Shown here: one piece after another, positions 17,266-27,150 of the stretch
Layout of the letters: each line of letters opens with the position of its first letter
Numbering within the stretch: position 1 is the first letter of the stretch
Assembly: GCA_965211995.1 (NCBI GenBank)
Contig: OZ243040.1
Span: 1,674,001-1,738,000 of the forward strand
Reading direction: 5' to 3'
Length of the DNA: 64,000 bases
From: CAYFZO01 sp965211995
GTDB taxonomy: Bacteria > Pseudomonadota > Gammaproteobacteria > Poriferisulfidales > Oxydemutatoraceae
Notes under the pieces: model-generated
Seen by the model: the letters and a program-made list of their open reading frames with translations, nothing else
The model's database searches: none
Told to the model about the DNA's origin: nothing
Translations under genes and position numbers: made by a program

Positions 17266-17434
17266 CGCGGGCGGCCCGCATTTTTCACTCAGGGAACGCG
17301 ATGACCGCGAACGCACCCGGCGCAGACTGTCACGGCGACGGCCTATCCGCGTTCCGGCGGCGCTTCGAAAGCAACGTGGTCGCGCGGTTGCCGGGCGCGT
17401 CCGCGTGAGAAATGCGGGTTAATATGCGCCGGCG

Positions 17435-19504
17435 ATGACGCCCATCACCCAACTCCGAGGCATCGGCAGCGCGGTTGCTGAAAAACTGGAACGCCTCGGC
17501 ATTCTCCACGTTGAGGACCTGCTGTTTCACCTGCCGCTGCGGTATCAGGACCGCACCCGCGTCCATCCGATCAACTCGCTCCACCCCGGCCGCGAGGCGC
17601 TGATCGAAGGCACGGTGCAACACGCCCGCGTGCTCTACCGCAGACGGCGGATGCTGCTGGTGGACCTCAGCGACGACACCGGCGTCCTGCTGCTGCGCTT
17701 TTTTCATTTCTCCGCCGCGCAGCAGAACAGCCTGCGCAAAGGCGTGCCTATCCGCTGCTTCGGCGAGGCCCGCAGAGGGCAGTCGCAACTTGAAATGGTC
17801 CACCCCGAATATCAGTTCGTGAACGTGCGCCGCGGCGGCGCGCTGAACGAGAACTACACGCCAATCTACCCGGCCACCGAGGGGCTGCAACAATACAGCC
17901 TCAGGAAATTCACCGACCAGGCACTCGCCTGGCTCGCCGCGCCCGGCAACGATCTCGAGGAACTGCTGCCGCCCGACGTGCTCAAGCAGACGCAGGCAAT
18001 TTCGCTGCGCGACGCAATCCACTACGTCCACAGACCGCCCGCCGGCGCCGACGTCGAACTGTTGCAAACCGGCGAACACCCGGTGCAAAAACGCCTTGCG
18101 TTCGAGGAGATGCTGTCGCACTCGCTGAGCCTCAAGCGGATGCGGGCCGACACCAAGCGCCAGTCCGCGCGCGCGCTCAACAACGAAGGCAGATTGTTCG
18201 CCAAGTTGCAGCAACGCCTGCCGTTCGAGTTGACGGCGGCACAGCACAAGGTCATCGCCGACATCCGCGCCGACGTCGCCGCGGCGACGCCGATGATGCG
18301 CCTGGTGCAGGGCGACGTCGGCTCAGGCAAGACCCTGGTCGGCGTCGCGGCGATGCTGGAAGCGGTCGAGACCGGCTGCCAGGCGGCAATGATGGCGCCG
18401 ACCGAGATCCTCGCCGAGCAGCACTACCACAATCTCAAGGACTGGTTCGATCCGTTCGAGATCAGCATCGGGCTGATCCTGGGCAAACAGAAAGTGCGCG
18501 AGCGACGCACCGCCCTGCGCCAAGCGCGCATCGGCGAAACCAGCATCATCGTCGGCACGCACACGCTGTTTCAGGAAAAAGTCGAGTTCGCCCGCCTCGC
18601 GCTGATCGTGGTGGACGAGCAGCACCGCTTCGGCGTGCACCAGCGGCTCGCGCTGAAGCAGAAAGGCGAGGACGGCAGCTTCCAGCCGCATCAGTTGATC
18701 ATGACCGCGACGCCGATCCCGCGCAGCCTCGCGATGACGATGTACGCCGACTTGGACTACTCGGTGATTGATGAAATGCCGCCCGGGCGGCTGCCGGTCA
18801 AAACTTTCGCGCTGACCGACGGGCGCCGCGGCGAACTGATCGAGCGCGTGCGCGAAACCTGCGCCGGCGGCGGGCAGGTGTATTGGGTGTGCCCGCTGAT
18901 CGAGAAGTCCGAGACGCTGCACTACGAAACCGCCGAGGCGACTTTTGAACTGCTGCGGCGGGCGATGCCGCAAATCGAGATCAAGTTGATCCACGGGCGC
19001 ATGAAACCCGGGGACAAGGAAGAAGCGATCACCGCGTTCAAGCGGGGCGAGACCCGGCTGCTGGTCGCGACCACCGTGATCGAGGTCGGCGTGGACGTGC
19101 CCAACGCACACCTGATCGTGATCGAAAACGCCGAACGCTTCGGCCTCGCGCAACTGCACCAACTGCGCGGGCGCGTCGGGCGCGGCACCGAGCAGGCCGC
19201 GTGCGCGCTGCTGTATCATCCGCCGCTGTCGGGCACCGCGCGCCGCCGCCTCGACGTGATGCGCGCGACCAACGACGGCTTCAAGATCGCACACGAGGAC
19301 ATGAAAATACGCGGCCCGGGCGAAATCCTCGGCACCCGTCAGACCGGCGAAATGCAGTTTCGCATCGCCGACCTGACACGCGACTCGACGCAACTCGAAC
19401 AGGTGCTGAAAACCTCGGAGAGAATGCTCGAGAAGCACCCCGAGACCTGTGACAAATTGATACGCAGATGGCTGGGCGAGTCTGCCAGATACGCCGAAGT
19501 GTAG
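17435..19504 (+). CDS. recG: ATP-dependent DNA helicase RecG
   Basis: Branch-migration helicase acting on stalled forks and recombination intermediates. 689 residues: N-terminal wedge domain (LRGIGSAVAEKLERLGI, PLRYQDRT), Walker A GDVGSGKTLVG, Walker B-type DEQHRFGVHQR, TATPIPRSLAMTMYADLD, and motif VI region QLRGRVGRG. The C-terminal RecG signature (ARRRLDVMRATNDGFKIA, DMKIRGPGEILGTRQ) is complete. Confidence 0.97.
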   Translation: MTPITQLRGIGSAVAEKLERLGILHVEDLLFHLPLRYQDRTRVHPINSLHPGREALIEGTVQHARVLYRRRRMLLVDLSDDTGVLLLRFFHFSAAQQNSLRKGVPIRCFGEARRGQSQLEMVHPEYQFVNVRRGGALNENYTPIYPATEGLQQYSLRKFTDQALAWLAAPGNDLEELLPPDVLKQTQAISLRDAIHYVHRPPAGADVELLQTGEHPVQKRLAFEEMLSHSLSLKRMRADTKRQSARALNNEGRLFAKLQQRLPFELTAAQHKVIADIRADVAAATPMMRLVQGDVGSGKTLVGVAAMLEAVETGCQAAMMAPTEILAEQHYHNLKDWFDPFEISIGLILGKQKVRERRTALRQARIGETSIIVGTHTLFQEKVEFARLALIVVDEQHRFGVHQRLALKQKGEDGSFQPHQLIMTATPIPRSLAMTMYADLDYSVIDEMPPGRLPVKTFALTDGRRGELIERVRETCAGGGQVYWVCPLIEKSETLHYETAEATFELLRRAMPQIEIKLIHGRMKPGDKEEAITAFKRGETRLLVATTVIEVGVDVPNAHLIVIENAERFGLAQLHQLRGRVGRGTEQAACALLYHPPLSGTARRRLDVMRATNDGFKIAHEDMKIRGPGEILGTRQTGEMQFRIADLTRDSTQLEQVLKTSERMLEKHPETCDKLIRRWLGESARYAEV

Positions 19505-19579
19505 CCGCCGTCCCGGCGCAAGCGGAAACTCAAGGCAACGCCGCGACGAAGCCGCACCGCTCTTCAAACCCGCCCGCCG

Positions 19580-19867
19580 TCAAGCGAAAGTGCCGATCCC
19601 CATCGTCGTCACAAAAACCACCAGCAAAAGAACCATCGCGCCGACGCTGATCAAGGTGAACAGCGGCTTCGTGTCGTCTTGCCTGAGCAGCCACAATACG
19701 CCCGCTACGCAACCCGCGACGGTGATCCAAAACGCACTCCAGTAAAGACCCCACACGCAGTCGCTGTGACACGAGCGGGCGTCGAAAGTCCCGCTCAACA
19801 GCCGCGATACCAGAACCACGGTCAGTCCCCAAGCCGCGAGAGCCCATGCGGGTAATACTATGTGCAT
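19580..19867 (-). CDS. Small membrane protein, unknown
   Basis: 95 residues with three likely membrane helices (ALAAWGLTVVLVSRLL, ITVAGCVAGVLWLL, LISVGAMVLLLVVFVTT). The loop between helices 1 and 2 has two cysteines (RSCHSDC). No family recognised. It runs opposite to recG and diverges from the gene at 19955. Confidence 0.6.
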   Translation of the reverse strand: MHIVLPAWALAAWGLTVVLVSRLLSGTFDARSCHSDCVWGLYWSAFWITVAGCVAGVLWLLRQDDTKPLFTLISVGAMVLLLVVFVTTMGIGTFA

Positions 19868-19954
19868 CGTCGCCGTCTATGTCCAAATTCCGTTCCCGCG
19901 CATAATACCTTATGCCGCCATGTAAAATACGCTGCCATGCTCTCGGAGTCCTCC

Positions 19955-20377
19955 ATGCACGACCTGCTGTTTGAATCCGCAACCGATGCCCAGCAAGCGT
20001 TTTACGATGCGTTCCAACACTGCAGCATCGAAGACATGATGGCGGTGTGGGCCAACGATGAGAACATCGTGTGCATCCACCCGGGCGGCCCCAGGCTGTA
20101 CGGGCTGGAAGCGATCCGCGGAAGTTGGGAGCGGATTTTCAAAGCCGGCTTCGACTTGGACCTGCGCCTGAGCAACGGTCAATGCGTCGAGGACGAACTC
20201 CTGTCCATCCATCAAGTGCAGGAGAATCTCTACGACAAAGGCCGGGTGCAGGGCATCGTGATCGCAACCAACCTGTTCCACTACACCAACCAGGGATGGC
20301 GGATGATGATGCATCATGCGTCGCCCGCACCGGAGATGGCGGCGGATATTGCCGCCTCGGGCCACAGCCTGCACTGA
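19955..20377 (+). CDS. SnoaL/DUF4440-like NTF2-fold protein
   Basis: 140 residues, matching the SnoaL-like/CaMKII-association-type NTF2 fold: DAQQAFYDAFQHCSIEDMM, then VWANDENIVCIHPGGPRLYG, a pattern common in bacterial ketosteroid-isomerase-like proteins. Start ATG 19955 is preferred over ATG 19937 because GGAG lies seven bases upstream. Function unknown. Confidence 0.75.
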   Translation: MHDLLFESATDAQQAFYDAFQHCSIEDMMAVWANDENIVCIHPGGPRLYGLEAIRGSWERIFKAGFDLDLRLSNGQCVEDELLSIHQVQENLYDKGRVQGIVIATNLFHYTNQGWRMMMHHASPAPEMAADIAASGHSLH

Positions 20378-21287
20378 ACGATGCGCGGTTCTAAGCCGGC
20401 CGCGGCGAACACCGGCAAAAGCAACTCGCATCACACCGCCGCCGGAGACACTGATGGCGGTGCCGACACGCGCACCTGAATTTCCGTATGCCTTTCACTA
20501 CGGCAATCTGATCTCTTCTTTATCAGAAAGGGCGCGCCCGCCCGTATTCGGCATTTAACGTTTCTCACGGCTTGACCGCTGCCGTATAACTCCCTGTGTC
20601 AATATAAGAGGCCAATAGGCCGCCGTTCAGCGCGGTCGTTTTTAGGTCCCCGGTTTCCGCGGCATCGCCCAGATACCCCTATGGCGTAATAACTGCCGCC
20701 TTCGCGCAGGAGAGAGTATTGAACCAACTTAACTGCAAAATTGGACCTGCTCGTCACCGTCTTTATGCCGTACGCAAATAATTTTCAGGGCGTTTATTTC
20801 TTGATCTCGAATTTTCCGGATCCCGGCAATTCAAGACCTAAAGCAACTCGGGCTAAACACCTTTCCATGCGCTTCCTCCGCATAAACAATGCGGACTATT
20901 GCTGCGAATAGATTCAGCGACTTTCCAATTCAGAGGCCGCACCTTAAAGCCTGCATGACGGCCGGAGCAGCCGGGGCGGCCGGCACGCACGAAAACCGAT
21001 TCGCCCGATGCAGATACGCTAACGGGCACACACTGCACCGACCGACGCTTGTAAAGGCGCGATGAAGTCCGGGATCTTGCGGTTCCGATGGCCACCTTTA
21101 GAGAGGCCGTGCGCCGGCCACACCGGCGCCCCCCGCAATGTCTATCCGGGCGGGCGCGCTTGCAACGGGCTTTTGCCGCGTCTGCGCACGGGTTGCGCAC
21201 CCCGGTCAACGCCTGCCGGAAACATAGCCGACTTTGCCGCGTCTGGGTGCAAATTGCGTTGTAATGGCAATAACTTCGGCTATTTTC
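20378..21287. other. Long intergenic stretch, no gene recognised
   Basis: About 900 bases without a credible coding frame, tRNA or repeat that I can identify. Frames present are short, arginine/proline-rich and lack ribosome sites. It may hold decayed sequence. Confidence 0.45.
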
Positions 21288-21296
21288 TGCTAAAAT
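21288..21296 (+). promoter_or_regulatory. Extended -10 promoter for aroQ-accBC
   Basis: CTGC-TAAAAT contains the extended -10 TGn followed by TAAAAT at 21291-21296, about 65 bases before aroQ. The surrounding 60 bases are AT-rich. No clear -35 hexamer, as is acceptable with an extended -10. Confidence 0.45.
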
Positions 21297-21361
21297 ATGC
21301 CAAAATCGCGCTGATCGCCGAACTTGCCGTCACTTTGCCTTGCTTGGAGGCGCTGCGAACG

Positions 21362-21802
21362 ATGACCCAAATCCTGCTTCTGAACGGCCCCAACCTGAAC
21401 CTGCTCGGTCGCCGCGAACCCGAGCTCTACGGGCACGACACGCTTGAGGACGTCGTCGCGCGCGCACGGCGCGTCGCCGAAAAGCACAACGCCTCGCTCG
21501 ACCACTTGCAGACGAACGGCGAGGCCGCGCTGATCGAGCGCATTCACAAAACGATGGACGACGGCACCGACGTCATCATCATGAACCCCGGCGCGTTCAC
21601 CCACACCAGCGTCGCACTGCGCGACGCGCTGCTGGGCGCAGCCAAGCCGTTCATCGAAGTGCACCTGTCGAACGTGTTCGCGCGCGAGGCTTTCCGGCGA
21701 CATTCCTATCTGTCGGACGTCGCGGTCGGCGTGATCTCAGGTCTCGGCGCAAAAGGCTATGAACTCGCGGTGCTCGCCGCGCTCGACCGGGTCGGGGAAT
21801 AG
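21362..21802 (+). CDS. aroQ: Type II 3-dehydroquinate dehydratase
   Basis: Shikimate-pathway enzyme converting 3-dehydroquinate to 3-dehydroshikimate. 146 residues: ILLLNGPNLNLLGRREPELYG with the catalytic tyrosine, MNPGAFTHTSVALRDAL, and the catalytic histidine region IEVHLSNVFAREAFRRHSYL. GGAGG lies 11 bases upstream of ATG 21362. Immediately before accB, a common gammaproteobacterial arrangement. Confidence 0.97.
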   Translation: MTQILLLNGPNLNLLGRREPELYGHDTLEDVVARARRVAEKHNASLDHLQTNGEAALIERIHKTMDDGTDVIIMNPGAFTHTSVALRDALLGAAKPFIEVHLSNVFAREAFRRHSYLSDVAVGVISGLGAKGYELAVLAALDRVGE

Positions 21803-21818
21803 GCCAAGGAACAAGCCG

Positions 21819-22262
21819 GTGGATCTGCGCAAGGTCAAGAAACTGATCGAATTGCTCGAGGAGTCCGGCGTCGCGGAGATTGAAGTCCACGAAGGCGAGG
21901 AATCGGTGCGTATCAGTCGCAGCAGCAGCGTACCCGCCGCGACGCCGGTGCAACAACACGTCGTCGCGGCGCCGGGCGCGGCGGCGCACGAGCCTGCCGC
22001 CGCAACGATCGAGGCCGGCGAAAGCGGGGAAATCGTCAAATCGCCGATGGTCGGCACTTTCTACCGCGCCCCCTCTCCCGACACCCCGCCCTTCGTCCAG
22101 GAAGGCGATGCGATAGAAGCCGGCGCGACGCTGTGCATTATCGAAGCGATGAAAATGATGAATCAGATCGAAGCGCCGGTGTCGGGCACGGTCAAAAAAT
22201 TCCTGGTGGAAAACGGGGCGCCGGTCGAGTTCGGTCAGACCATCGCCGTCATCCGGATTTGA
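21819..22262 (+). CDS. accB: Biotin carboxyl carrier protein of acetyl-CoA carboxylase
   Basis: Carries the biotin moved between AccC and AccAD in malonyl-CoA synthesis. 147 residues with the biotinylation motif IIEAMKMMN near the C-terminus and an Ala/Pro-rich linker in the middle. It starts at GTG 21819 (VDLRKVKKLIELLEESG), preceded by AAGGA at eight bases. Between aroQ and accC. Confidence 0.96.
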   Translation: MDLRKVKKLIELLEESGVAEIEVHEGEESVRISRSSSVPAATPVQQHVVAAPGAAAHEPAAATIEAGESGEIVKSPMVGTFYRAPSPDTPPFVQEGDAIEAGATLCIIEAMKMMNQIEAPVSGTVKKFLVENGAPVEFGQTIAVIRI

Positions 22263-22290
22263 GCGGCGCCGGGCACATACCGCACCGCTC

Positions 22291-23634
22291 ATGCTCGACA
22301 AAATCGTCATCGCCAACCGCGGAGAGATTGCGTTGCGCATCCTGCGCGCGTGCAAGGAACTCGGCATCAAAACCGTCGCGGTGCACTCCGAAGCCGACGT
22401 TGATCTGAAGCACGTGAAACTCGCCGACGAGTCGGTGTGCATCGGGCCGGCGGCGTCGAACCTCAGTTATCTGAACATCCCCGCGATCATCAGCGCCGCC
22501 GAATTGACCGACGCGATGGCGATCCACCCGGGTTACGGCTTCCTTTCCGAAAATCAAAACTTTGCCGAACAGGTCGAGTCGAGCGGCTTTATCTTCATCG
22601 GCCCCAAGCCCGAGACCATCGGCTTGATGGGCGACAAGATCTCGGCGCGGCGCGCGATGCAGACCACCGGCATCCCGTGCGTGCCGGGTTCGGACGACGC
22701 GCTCGACGACGACCCCGAAACCAACTTCGCGACGGCGCACAAGATCGGCTACCCGATCATCATCAAGGCGGCGGGCGGCGGCGGCGGACGCGGCATGCGC
22801 GTCATCCACAGCGAGGGCGCGCTGCTGAACGCCTTGATGCTCACGCGTTCCGAGGCGCTGGCCGCGTTCGGCAACGATACGATCTATATGGAGAAGTTTC
22901 TCGAAAAGCCGCGCCACGTCGAAATCCAGGTGCTCGCCGACAACCACGGCAACGTCGTGCATCTCGGTGAACGCGACTGCTCGATGCAGCGCCGCCACCA
23001 AAAAGTGATCGAGGAAGCGCCCGCGCCCGGCCTCAGCGAAAAACAGCGCCGCGAGATCGGCGCGTGCGCGACCCGGGCCTGCACTGAAATCGGCTATCGC
23101 AGCGCGGGCACCTTTGAGTTTCTCTACGAAGACGGCTGCTTCTATTTCATCGAGATGAATACGCGCGTGCAGGTCGAACACCCGGTGACCGAAATGATCA
23201 CCGGCGTGGATATTGTGAAAGAACAGTTACGGATCGCGGCGGGCGAGAAACTCGGTTTTACGCAGGCCGACGTCCGGCTTCAGGGGCACGCAATCGAGTG
23301 CCGCATCAACGCCGAAGACCCGGCGGCCAATTTCGCGCCGTCGCCGGGCAGGGTCGAGCTGTTTCACGCGCCCGGCGGGCCGGGTATCCGCATGGACTCC
23401 CACCTGTACACCGGCTACACCGTGCCGCCGTATTACGACTCGCTGATCGGCAAACTGATCGCCTACGGCAACGACCGCGATACCGCCATCGCCCGTATGC
23501 GCAACGCGCTCGAAGAGATCATCATCGCCGGCATCAAAACCAATATCGAACTGCACCGGGAATTGATGAGCGACGCGGCCTTCGTTGCCGGCGGTCTCGA
23601 CATTCATTACCTGGAAAAGAAACTGCCGCATTGA
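22291..23634 (+). CDS. accC: Biotin carboxylase subunit of acetyl-CoA carboxylase
   Basis: ATP-dependent carboxylation of biotin on AccB. 447 residues starting MLDKIVIANRGEIALRILRA. ATP-grasp motifs are visible: KAAGGGGGRGMR, VEIQVLADNHGNVVHLGERD, MNTRVQVEHPVTEMI. Full length for the family, 28 bases after accB. Confidence 0.97.
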   Translation: MLDKIVIANRGEIALRILRACKELGIKTVAVHSEADVDLKHVKLADESVCIGPAASNLSYLNIPAIISAAELTDAMAIHPGYGFLSENQNFAEQVESSGFIFIGPKPETIGLMGDKISARRAMQTTGIPCVPGSDDALDDDPETNFATAHKIGYPIIIKAAGGGGGRGMRVIHSEGALLNALMLTRSEALAAFGNDTIYMEKFLEKPRHVEIQVLADNHGNVVHLGERDCSMQRRHQKVIEEAPAPGLSEKQRREIGACATRACTEIGYRSAGTFEFLYEDGCFYFIEMNTRVQVEHPVTEMITGVDIVKEQLRIAAGEKLGFTQADVRLQGHAIECRINAEDPAANFAPSPGRVELFHAPGGPGIRMDSHLYTGYTVPPYYDSLIGKLIAYGNDRDTAIARMRNALEEIIIAGIKTNIELHRELMSDAAFVAGGLDIHYLEKKLPH

Positions 23635-23801
23635 ACCTCGGCGCCTCGCGGAAACCCGTCAGGCGCAAGCTGCCTGATAACGAAGCCGCTTCAATCGGTA
23701 GCGATACGCACGCAGCTTTTCCACCACCCCGAGTTCGGCCTCAGTTAAAGCCCGGCTAAAAAATCGGCGTGCCGGAAAAAAGATATACTTTGCAATCTAT
23801 C

Positions 23802-24095
23802 ATGCCCGACAACGAAACACACGTTCTTTGCCGTATTGAAGGCAGGGTGCAGCAAGTCGGTTATCGCACGTGGACGCAGGCGGCAGCCGCACGTTTCGGC
23901 GTGCGCGGTTGGGTCAAAAACGAAACCGACGGCAGCGTTTCAGCCTGTTTCGCAGGGCCGGCACAGAACGTGCGCGCGTTGATTGAGGCGTGCCGCGAAG
24001 GGCCGCCCGCCGCCGCCGTCACCGCTGTCATTGAGCGGCCCGCATCCGACGCCAACGCCGACGCGGGCGGCGGTCGTTTCGACGTTCGTTACTGA
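23802..24095 (+). CDS. acyP: Acylphosphatase
   Basis: Hydrolyses carboxyl-phosphate bonds. About 97 residues; the family signature is IEGRVQQVGYRTW with the phosphate-binding arginine, and GWVKNETDGSV with the catalytic asparagine. ATG 23802 is the usual-length start; a GTG at 23769 in frame would add 11 residues. The C-terminus carries a short Asp/Ala/Gly-rich insertion. Confidence 0.88.
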   Translation: MPDNETHVLCRIEGRVQQVGYRTWTQAAAARFGVRGWVKNETDGSVSACFAGPAQNVRALIEACREGPPAAAVTAVIERPASDANADAGGGRFDVRY

Positions 24096-24116
24096 CGGCG
24101 GCGCCCCCCCTACCCG

Positions 24117-24449
24117 ATGGCAGGCTCCGAAAAAAAGCGCGCTGCAAAAGCGCAATCTAAAATCCGGCGCAAAAGCAAAAGCACTTTCGGGAAACTCGAC
24201 AAGGCGCTTGAAACCGCGTTGAACGATTACTTCGGAATGCTCGAAGGCCACAACACCGGCCGTCTTCACAAACTGGTGTTTGACCGCGTCGAAAAAAAAC
24301 TGCTGGAATACGTTTTGAAGTTCGCCGAATTCAATCAAAGCCGCGCCGCCGCCGTACTCGGACTCAGCCGCAGCACGCTGCGCTCGAAAATCCGTGCGCA
24401 CGGACTGACGGCTAAAAAGACGAAACCGCGGGCCGCCAAGAAACGTTAA
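24117..24449 (+). CDS. fis: Fis-family nucleoid/DNA-binding protein
   Basis: 110 residues. The C-terminal helix-turn-helix matches Fis (EFNQSRAAAVLGLSRSTLRS). Compared with E. coli Fis (98 residues), both ends carry extra lysine/arginine-rich segments (KKRAAKAQSKIRRKSK at the start, AKKTKPRAAKKR at the end), which probably add non-specific DNA contact. Follows acyP by 21 bases. Confidence 0.9.
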   Translation: MAGSEKKRAAKAQSKIRRKSKSTFGKLDKALETALNDYFGMLEGHNTGRLHKLVFDRVEKKLLEYVLKFAEFNQSRAAAVLGLSRSTLRSKIRAHGLTAKKTKPRAAKKR

Positions 24450-24481
24450 TGCCGAAAGCGCGCTCGGCGCCGGCGCTGCAC

Positions 24482-25129
24482 TCAGCGACTCCCCTGCTCG
24501 ACGAGATAATTCACGACCTCGAAAAAGTTCTCGTAACTGCCGACCATGCTCGGTGAAGTCACGTATTCGCCGTTGATAACTAAAGTCGGAACGCTGGTGA
24601 TGCCGTAGTTTTTGCCAAGGTTCTCGGCGCGCTTTACCTGCGTGTTCACCAGAAATGATGCGGCCGTTTCCTCGAATTTCTTGCGCTCAATGCCGTGGTT
24701 TTCAAAAAACTTCGCCAGCTGCTTGATTGTGGACAAGCGCTGTCTCTTCGCGTGCAGGGCGTCGAACAGCACCGGGTGCAACTCCTCCAACTTGCCGAGC
24801 GCTTCGAGGGCGTAGTAGGCGCGGGCGTGGTCAACCCAGTTTTTCCCGAGCAACGCCGGCGTAGTCACAAACTCGGCGGCTTCAGGTCGGTTCCAGTTGC
24901 GGATATAAACCTCGAGCGTGTAGCAATGCGGGCAGCCGTACCAGAAAAATTCGCGCACCTCGATCTTGCCCGCGGGCATATTCACCGGCATCGCGGTCTC
25001 CAAGCGGGTGTAATGCGTACCCTCGGTGAAGATCTGCGCGGCGGGAGGCGCCGCCGACGCGCCGAATGCAAGCAGCGCCGTCGCACCCGCCAATAAACCC
25101 CAAAATGCTCTGCCGGTGACGGTTCTCAT
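24482..25129 (-). CDS. dsbA: DsbA-type thiol:disulfide oxidoreductase
   Basis: Periplasmic disulfide-bond-forming protein, 215 residues. A signal peptide is seen at the start (FWGLLAGATALLAFGASA), then the active site FFWYGCPHCYTLE and the cis-proline segment SVPTLVINGEY. Downstream of and co-directional with cytochrome c4, as in Pseudomonas. Confidence 0.94.
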   Translation of the reverse strand: MRTVTGRAFWGLLAGATALLAFGASAAPPAAQIFTEGTHYTRLETAMPVNMPAGKIEVREFFWYGCPHCYTLEVYIRNWNRPEAAEFVTTPALLGKNWVDHARAYYALEALGKLEELHPVLFDALHAKRQRLSTIKQLAKFFENHGIERKKFEETAASFLVNTQVKRAENLGKNYGITSVPTLVINGEYVTSPSMVGSYENFFEVVNYLVEQGSR

Positions 25130-25139
25130 CGTTTTTCGC

Positions 25140-25748
25140 TTAATGCAGCCCCTGCACGTAGGAAGACACCGCCTTGATCTCGTCGTTGTTCAAGCGGCCG
25201 ACGACGCCGCTCATGATCTCGGCATTGGGATAGGTTTCCTTGCCGTCGCGGTAATTGCGCAGGCGTTGCGCGACGTACGCCGCGTGCTGATGGGACAGGC
25301 GCGGAAAACCGGCGGCCGGATTGCCGCTGCCGCTGGGGCCGTGACACGACATACACGCGGGGACGCCTTCTTCGGGGATGCCTCCGCGATAAATGGCTTT
25401 GCCCAATTCAAACAGGTTTTCGTCGGTCGCATTCGGCGACACGGTTTGCGACTCGTAATAAGCGGCGACGTCGCGCATGTCCTGCTCGGACAACACCGCC
25501 GCCTGCGGGTTCATCAGCGGATTTATGCGCTGCCGCTGCTTGAACATCTGCAACTGTTTGTAAATGTATTCCTTGGATTGCCCGGCAATCTTCGGCCACT
25601 GCGGATTGGCGCTGTTGCCGCTGGGACCGTGGCAGGCGATGCACTGTACCGTCTTCGTCCTGCCGCGTTCGGGATCGCCGGCGTCGGCCGCGGCCGCGGT
25701 CCCGGCCAGCGCGATGGCCGGCAAAGATAAGAGTGTCAACGGCTTCAT
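25140..25748 (-). CDS. Dihaem cytochrome c4
   Basis: Periplasmic electron carrier, 202 residues from ATG 25748 (MKPLTLLSLPAIALAG), which gives a clean signal peptide. Two haem-binding motifs, CIACHGPSGNSAN and CMSCHGPSGSGN, lie in two similar halves, each with a later methionine ligand candidate (PLMNPQAAVLSEQDM, NAEIMSG). An upstream in-frame extension of 71 codons lacks protein character. It could pass electrons from sulfur oxidation to terminal oxidases; inference. Confidence 0.92.
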   Translation of the reverse strand: MKPLTLLSLPAIALAGTAAAADAGDPERGRTKTVQCIACHGPSGNSANPQWPKIAGQSKEYIYKQLQMFKQRQRINPLMNPQAAVLSEQDMRDVAAYYESQTVSPNATDENLFELGKAIYRGGIPEEGVPACMSCHGPSGSGNPAAGFPRLSHQHAAYVAQRLRNYRDGKETYPNAEIMSGVVGRLNNDEIKAVSSYVQGLH

Positions 25749-25860
25749 CAATGTTGCCCTTAGTGCATCAGTATTGTTCGGACTTCCCGTGCGCCCGTCA
25801 GGCAAGCCCGGATCCGGGAGCAGGCGCATAGCATAGCGCATTACGGCGAAACCGCACCAT

Positions 25861-27150
25861 TCAAACCCGCGTGCGCCGTGCCAGCCATACCGCGACGGCA
25901 ATCGCGGGGACGCCGATGACCGCGGCGTACACAAAGAAACTGAAGTAGCCGTAGCCGTCAACGATGATCCCCGAAAAGCCGCCGATGAACTTGGCGGGCA
26001 ACGTCATCAGCGAACTGAACAGCGCATACTGGGTCGCGGTGTAGGCCGTATGCGTCAGGCTCGACAGATAGGCGATGAACACCGTCGTCGCGATGCCGCC
26101 GCTCAAGTTGTCGGCGCTGATCACCACGGCGAGCAGCGCGACGTCGGGGCCGACGCCGGATAACGCCGCGAACAGCAGGTTGGTCGCGGCGACCAGCACC
26201 GCGCCCGCGACCAGCATCCGCGTCATGCCGTAACGCAGTACCAACACGCCGCCGAGACCCGCACCGAGAATGGTCATAAAGAAACCGAAGATCTTCGACA
26301 CTTCCGCAATCTGTATCTTGGTGTAACCCATGTCGAGATAAAACGGGTTCGCCATCACCCCCATCGTAATGTCGCTGATGCGGTAGATGCCGATGAACAG
26401 CAGGATCAGCAAAGCGACGCGCCCGTTGCGCTCGAAAAAATCCGAGAAGGGACGAACCACCGCGGTCGCAAACCAGGGCCCGATGCCGTCGGACAGAAGC
26501 GGTACCCGCATGGCCGGCTCCGCACGCTGCGGTTCGGCAACCGCGAGCGTCGTTGCGATGCCGACCGCCATGCACGCCGCCATGATCAGATAGCCGTTGG
26601 CCCAGCCGACGAACTCGGCGGCGTAAAAAGTGCCCGCACCCGCGACCAGCAGCGCGACGCGGTAGCCGAAAATGTACATCGCCGCCATCGCCGCCTGATA
26701 CTCTTTCTGAACCGCTTCGATGCGGTACGCATCCACGACGATGTCCTGCGTCGCCGAGCAGAACGCGATGAACACCGCGAGCAAGGCAAATTGCACCAGT
26801 TGAGTTTGCGGCTGGGTCAGCGCCATCGCGACCAGTCCCGCCGCGATCCCGACCTGGGCGAGCAGCATCCACCCGCGCCGCCGTCCGAGGCACCGCGTCA
26901 GCAACGGCAAACGCAGGTGATCAACAAACGGCGCCCAGACCACCTTGATCGAATAAGTGATACCGACCCAACTGAAAAAACCAATCGCGGTGCGGCTCAA
27001 CCCCTCCTCCGTGAGCCACGCCGACAGCGTCGAAAACACCAACAGGAAGGGCAGCCCCGCGGAAAAGCCCAGAAACAGCATCGCCACCACGCGCGGCTTT
27101 GCATACACGCGCAGCAAGTCGGGCCAGCGCATAACCGCTTTCCCGTCCAT
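25861..27150 (-). CDS. ampG: AmpG-type muropeptide permease (major facilitator)
   Basis: About 429 residues with roughly 12 membrane helices. Family features include FLGFSAGLPFLLVFSTLSAWL near the start, FSATQDIVVDAYR-like CSATQDIVVDAYRIEA, and DNLSGGIATTVFIAYLSSL. AmpG imports anhydromuropeptides for cell-wall recycling. ATG 27150 overlaps the xth stop as TGATG, implying coupled translation. Confidence 0.88.
   Translation of the reverse strand: MDGKAVMRWPDLLRVYAKPRVVAMLFLGFSAGLPFLLVFSTLSAWLTEEGLSRTAIGFFSWVGITYSIKVVWAPFVDHLRLPLLTRCLGRRRGWMLLAQVGIAAGLVAMALTQPQTQLVQFALLAVFIAFCSATQDIVVDAYRIEAVQKEYQAAMAAMYIFGYRVALLVAGAGTFYAAEFVGWANGYLIMAACMAVGIATTLAVAEPQRAEPAMRVPLLSDGIGPWFATAVVRPFSDFFERNGRVALLILLFIGIYRISDITMGVMANPFYLDMGYTKIQIAEVSKIFGFFMTILGAGLGGVLVLRYGMTRMLVAGAVLVAATNLLFAALSGVGPDVALLAVVISADNLSGGIATTVFIAYLSSLTHTAYTATQYALFSSLMTLPAKFIGGFSGIIVDGYGYFSFFVYAAVIGVPAIAVAVWLARRTRV

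Noticed and set aside
17301..17408. 35-codon frame between ridA and recG
   Set aside because: Too short, no ribosome site and no recognisable feature.
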